NCBI GenBank assembly: GCA_043769275.1
Contig: JAYVJM010000087.1
Coordinates: 1 to 16,750, forward strand
Reading direction: 5' to 3'
Origin: JAYVJM01 sp043769275
GTDB lineage: Bacteria > Pseudomonadota > Gammaproteobacteria > Pseudomonadales > UBA7239
DNA length: 16,750 nucleotides
Shown: positions 15,344-16,750 of the stretch, in pieces
Position numbering within the stretch: the first letter of the stretch is position 1
How the letters are laid out: each line of letters starts with the position of its first letter
The notes under the pieces: model-generated
Databases searched by the model: none
What the model saw: only the letters and a program-made list of their open reading frames with translations
What the model was told of the DNA's origin: nothing
Program-made: the position numbers and the translations under genes

Positions 15344-16257
15344 AGTACGCCTGGATTGCCAAACACAAACACTGCTGGCCCATTGCGCTCACGTGCGAGG
15401 TGCTCGATGTCAGTGTCAGCGGCTACTTTGAGCACCAACGTAATCAAGGCCGGCACAAAACGCGCGCAGCGGATGGCGCCAACCCATCTAAACGTGTGCA
15501 CCGCGATGCCTTATTGGTCCATATTCGGGCGATTCACGCAGAGGTCAAAGGCGAATACGGCTGGCCGAAAATTCATCGCGAACTGCACGATCGTGGCGTG
15601 CGCGTTGGCAAAGAGCGAGTTCGTAAAATCATGCAGCGCGAAGGTATTCGGGCATTTGGCAAGAAGAAGTTTGTGGTGACGACCGATAGCGCGCATACGC
15701 TGGCTGTTGCACCGAATTTATTGGCACGCAACTTTGTCGCAGGCGCGCCGAATCAAGTCTGGACGACAGACATTACCTATATCGCCACGAACGAAGGTTG
15801 GTTGTTTTTGGCGGTAATGATCGATCTGCACAGCCGGATGGTGGTGGGCTGGAGCATGCAAGCACACATGCAATCAAGCTTGGTGACCGATGCACTACGG
15901 ATGGCTTATTTTCGGCGAAAGCCAGCGGCTGGATTGATCGTGCATTCGGATCGAGGCAGCCAATATTGTGGGCAAGAATTTCAAAGGGCACTGAAAGACT
16001 ACGCGATGAAAAGTTCGATGAGTCGAAAGGGCGATTGCTGGGACAATGCACCAACGGAGAGCTTCTGGGGCCATTTAAAAGTGGCACGCATACACGGCAA
16101 GCGATTTGCAACGCGGCGAGAGGCAAAGGACGAAATTGTGAATTGGCTGAGTTTTTACAACGTCAAGCGACTGCATCAAACACTGGGTTACGTCAGTCCG
16201 GCGACCTATGAAAAACGTTGGCTCATCGCACAAAACAACAATCAAATAGCAGCATAA
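15340..16257 (+). CDS. IS3-family transposase OrfB (DDE integrase core)
   Basis: A 305-residue protein with the rve integrase core. The catalytic triad is D144 (WTTDITYI), D204 (HSDRGSQY) and E240 (NAPTESFWGHLK, with K247 seven residues after the Glu); D204 to E240 has the DD(35)E spacing. An HTH_21-like helix region lies before it (GEYGWPKIHRELHDRGVRVG, 71-90). The GTG start overlaps the orfA stop, and most functional product is expected from the OrfAB fusion. All catalytic residues are present. Confidence 0.96.
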   Translation: MKYAWIAKHKHCWPIALTCEVLDVSVSGYFEHQRNQGRHKTRAADGANPSKRVHRDALLVHIRAIHAEVKGEYGWPKIHRELHDRGVRVGKERVRKIMQREGIRAFGKKKFVVTTDSAHTLAVAPNLLARNFVAGAPNQVWTTDITYIATNEGWLFLAVMIDLHSRMVVGWSMQAHMQSSLVTDALRMAYFRRKPAAGLIVHSDRGSQYCGQEFQRALKDYAMKSSMSRKGDCWDNAPTESFWGHLKVARIHGKRFATRREAKDEIVNWLSFYNVKRLHQTLGYVSPATYEKRWLIAQNNNQIAA

Positions 16258-16266
16258 TCAATGCTT

Positions 16267-16298
16267 GCTATGGAGTACGGAAAACAGGGGCAAGGTCA
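16267..16298. repeat. Right inverted repeat of the IS3 element
   Basis: It reads GCTATGGAGTACGG...GGGGCAAGGTCA. It supplies the last codons and the stop (16268-16270) of the lipoprotein ORF that enters from the right. Confidence 0.85.
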
Positions 16299-16750
16299 TA
16301 CTGACCGATTTCTACCAGCGCAATCTTGGCGTAGCAAAAGCCAGCGCCCGGAGTTATGGGTGAGGAAATATCTGGCTTGTAGAACGGCTTGCCTGCATCG
16401 GTGATCGACACCTTGGCATACGTCGAAGTCTGTGGCGGGTTATTCGGCCACTCTGGATTCGATTCGGTGCGCGTTTCCATCGCCACCGTAATAAAGCCTT
16501 GGTCACTAAACGTCTTGAGCAGTGGAATTTTACGGAAAGCGTCATCAAGCGTTGGGGCAGGCTGAGCATCAGAATATCCACTATCGTACCCACGAGTAAC
16601 CCTCACTTCTGAATTGGCATCCGTCACCGCTACACACAAAGGCTGCGTATCCAAGTACGCCTGTGCGGCCTTGGCAAAATTTTCCTTCGTTGGAGCTTTA
16701 GGATCACCGCTGCAGCCGGAGAGAAGGCCGACGGCAATGCATAGGAATAG
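16268..16750 (-). CDS. Putative lipoprotein, 5' end outside the window, 3' end fused to the IS
   Basis: The frame is open to the right edge; the edge codons give LFLCIAVGLLSGC, a lipoprotein signal with lipobox LSGC and Ser at +2 (outer-membrane sorting by the E. coli rule), so only a few N-terminal residues are missing. The mature part is about 130 residues with no domain I recognise (KENFAKAAQAYLDTQPLCVAVTD, DDAFRKIPLLKTFSDQGFITVAM, ITPGAGFCYAKIALVEIGQ). The last eleven residues (YDLAPVFRTP plus stop) come from the IS right end. Joining the IS flanks suggests the native stop would follow directly after the Gln, so the protein may be almost full length. Confidence 0.7.
   Translation of the reverse strand, partial: LFLCIAVGLLSGCSGDPKAPTKENFAKAAQAYLDTQPLCVAVTDANSEVRVTRGYDSGYSDAQPAPTLDDAFRKIPLLKTFSDQGFITVAMETRTESNPEWPNNPPQTSTYAKVSITDAGKPFYKPDISSPITPGAGFCYAKIALVEIGQYDLAPVFRTP

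Larger units (their letters stand above)
14976..16298 (+). mobile_element. IS3-family insertion sequence, apparently complete (1323 bp)
   Basis: Ends are imperfect 32-bp inverted repeats that begin TGACCTTGCCCC: 14976-15007 and 16267-16298, matching at 26 of 32 positions. Inside are orfA and orfB, overlapping by 4 bp in the -1 relation typical of IS3, with an A7 slippery run. Both genes are intact, so the element looks active or recently active. Flanks read TAT (left) and TAC (right), so the expected 3-bp target duplication is imperfect. The orfA ATG has GGAGAG upstream. Confidence 0.92.

Noticed and set aside
1..16750. CRISPR array, tRNA or rRNA genes, prophage or defence island
   Set aside because: No regularly spaced direct repeats, cloverleaf-like sequences, rRNA segments or recognisable phage or defence genes were seen on reading both strands.

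Overview
The window reads as a piece of a Gammaproteobacterial chromosome. The neighbour pairs (ygfB-pepP divergent from a TIGR02449-type gene plus zapA, a CQTH-type rhodanese overlapping psd, a Pseudomonas-type thrH near cysB) point towards the Pseudomonadales/Cellvibrionales side of the class. Base composition looks moderate by eye. The genome region shows decay: one frameshifted surface-type gene, one moaA-like pseudogene with an internal deletion, an IS630-type transposase remnant, and an IS3-family element that appears complete and interrupts a lipoprotein gene.

Layout. 36-1863 (minus): a secreted delta-60 repeat / thrombospondin type 3 protein, broken by a frameshift and cut off at the start of an FG-GAP-like repeat. 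1923-3835 (minus): ygfB-pepP with overlapping ends. 4038-4653 (plus): a clear sigma70 promoter driving a small coiled-coil gene and zapA. 4700-7431 (minus): pip-rhdA-psd, with rhdA and psd overlapping. 7630-12213 (plus): an oligopeptide / microcin-C-type ABC importer of unusual content: one YejE-type permease, a YejA-like binding lipoprotein and a double-ATPase YejF, with no yejB visible. 12368-12837 (minus): moaA-like pseudogene. 12866-13483 (minus): thrH. 13631-13789 (plus): IS630-type remnant. 13795-14769 (minus): cysB. 14976-16298: IS3-family element, 1323 bp with 32-bp imperfect inverted repeats. 16268 to beyond the right edge (minus): a lipoprotein gene whose 3' end is disrupted by the IS.

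Functional themes are peptide handling (PepP, Pip, the Yej-type importer), sulfur metabolism (CysB, rhodanese), phospholipid synthesis (Psd) and cell division (ZapA). I did not find a CRISPR array, tRNA or rRNA, or a clearly new defence or biosynthetic system. The points most worth a second look are the Yej-type importer without a second permease and with an Asp+2 binding lipoprotein, the cysB-thrH junction that holds transposase debris where related genomes carry cysH, and the composite repeat protein at the left edge.
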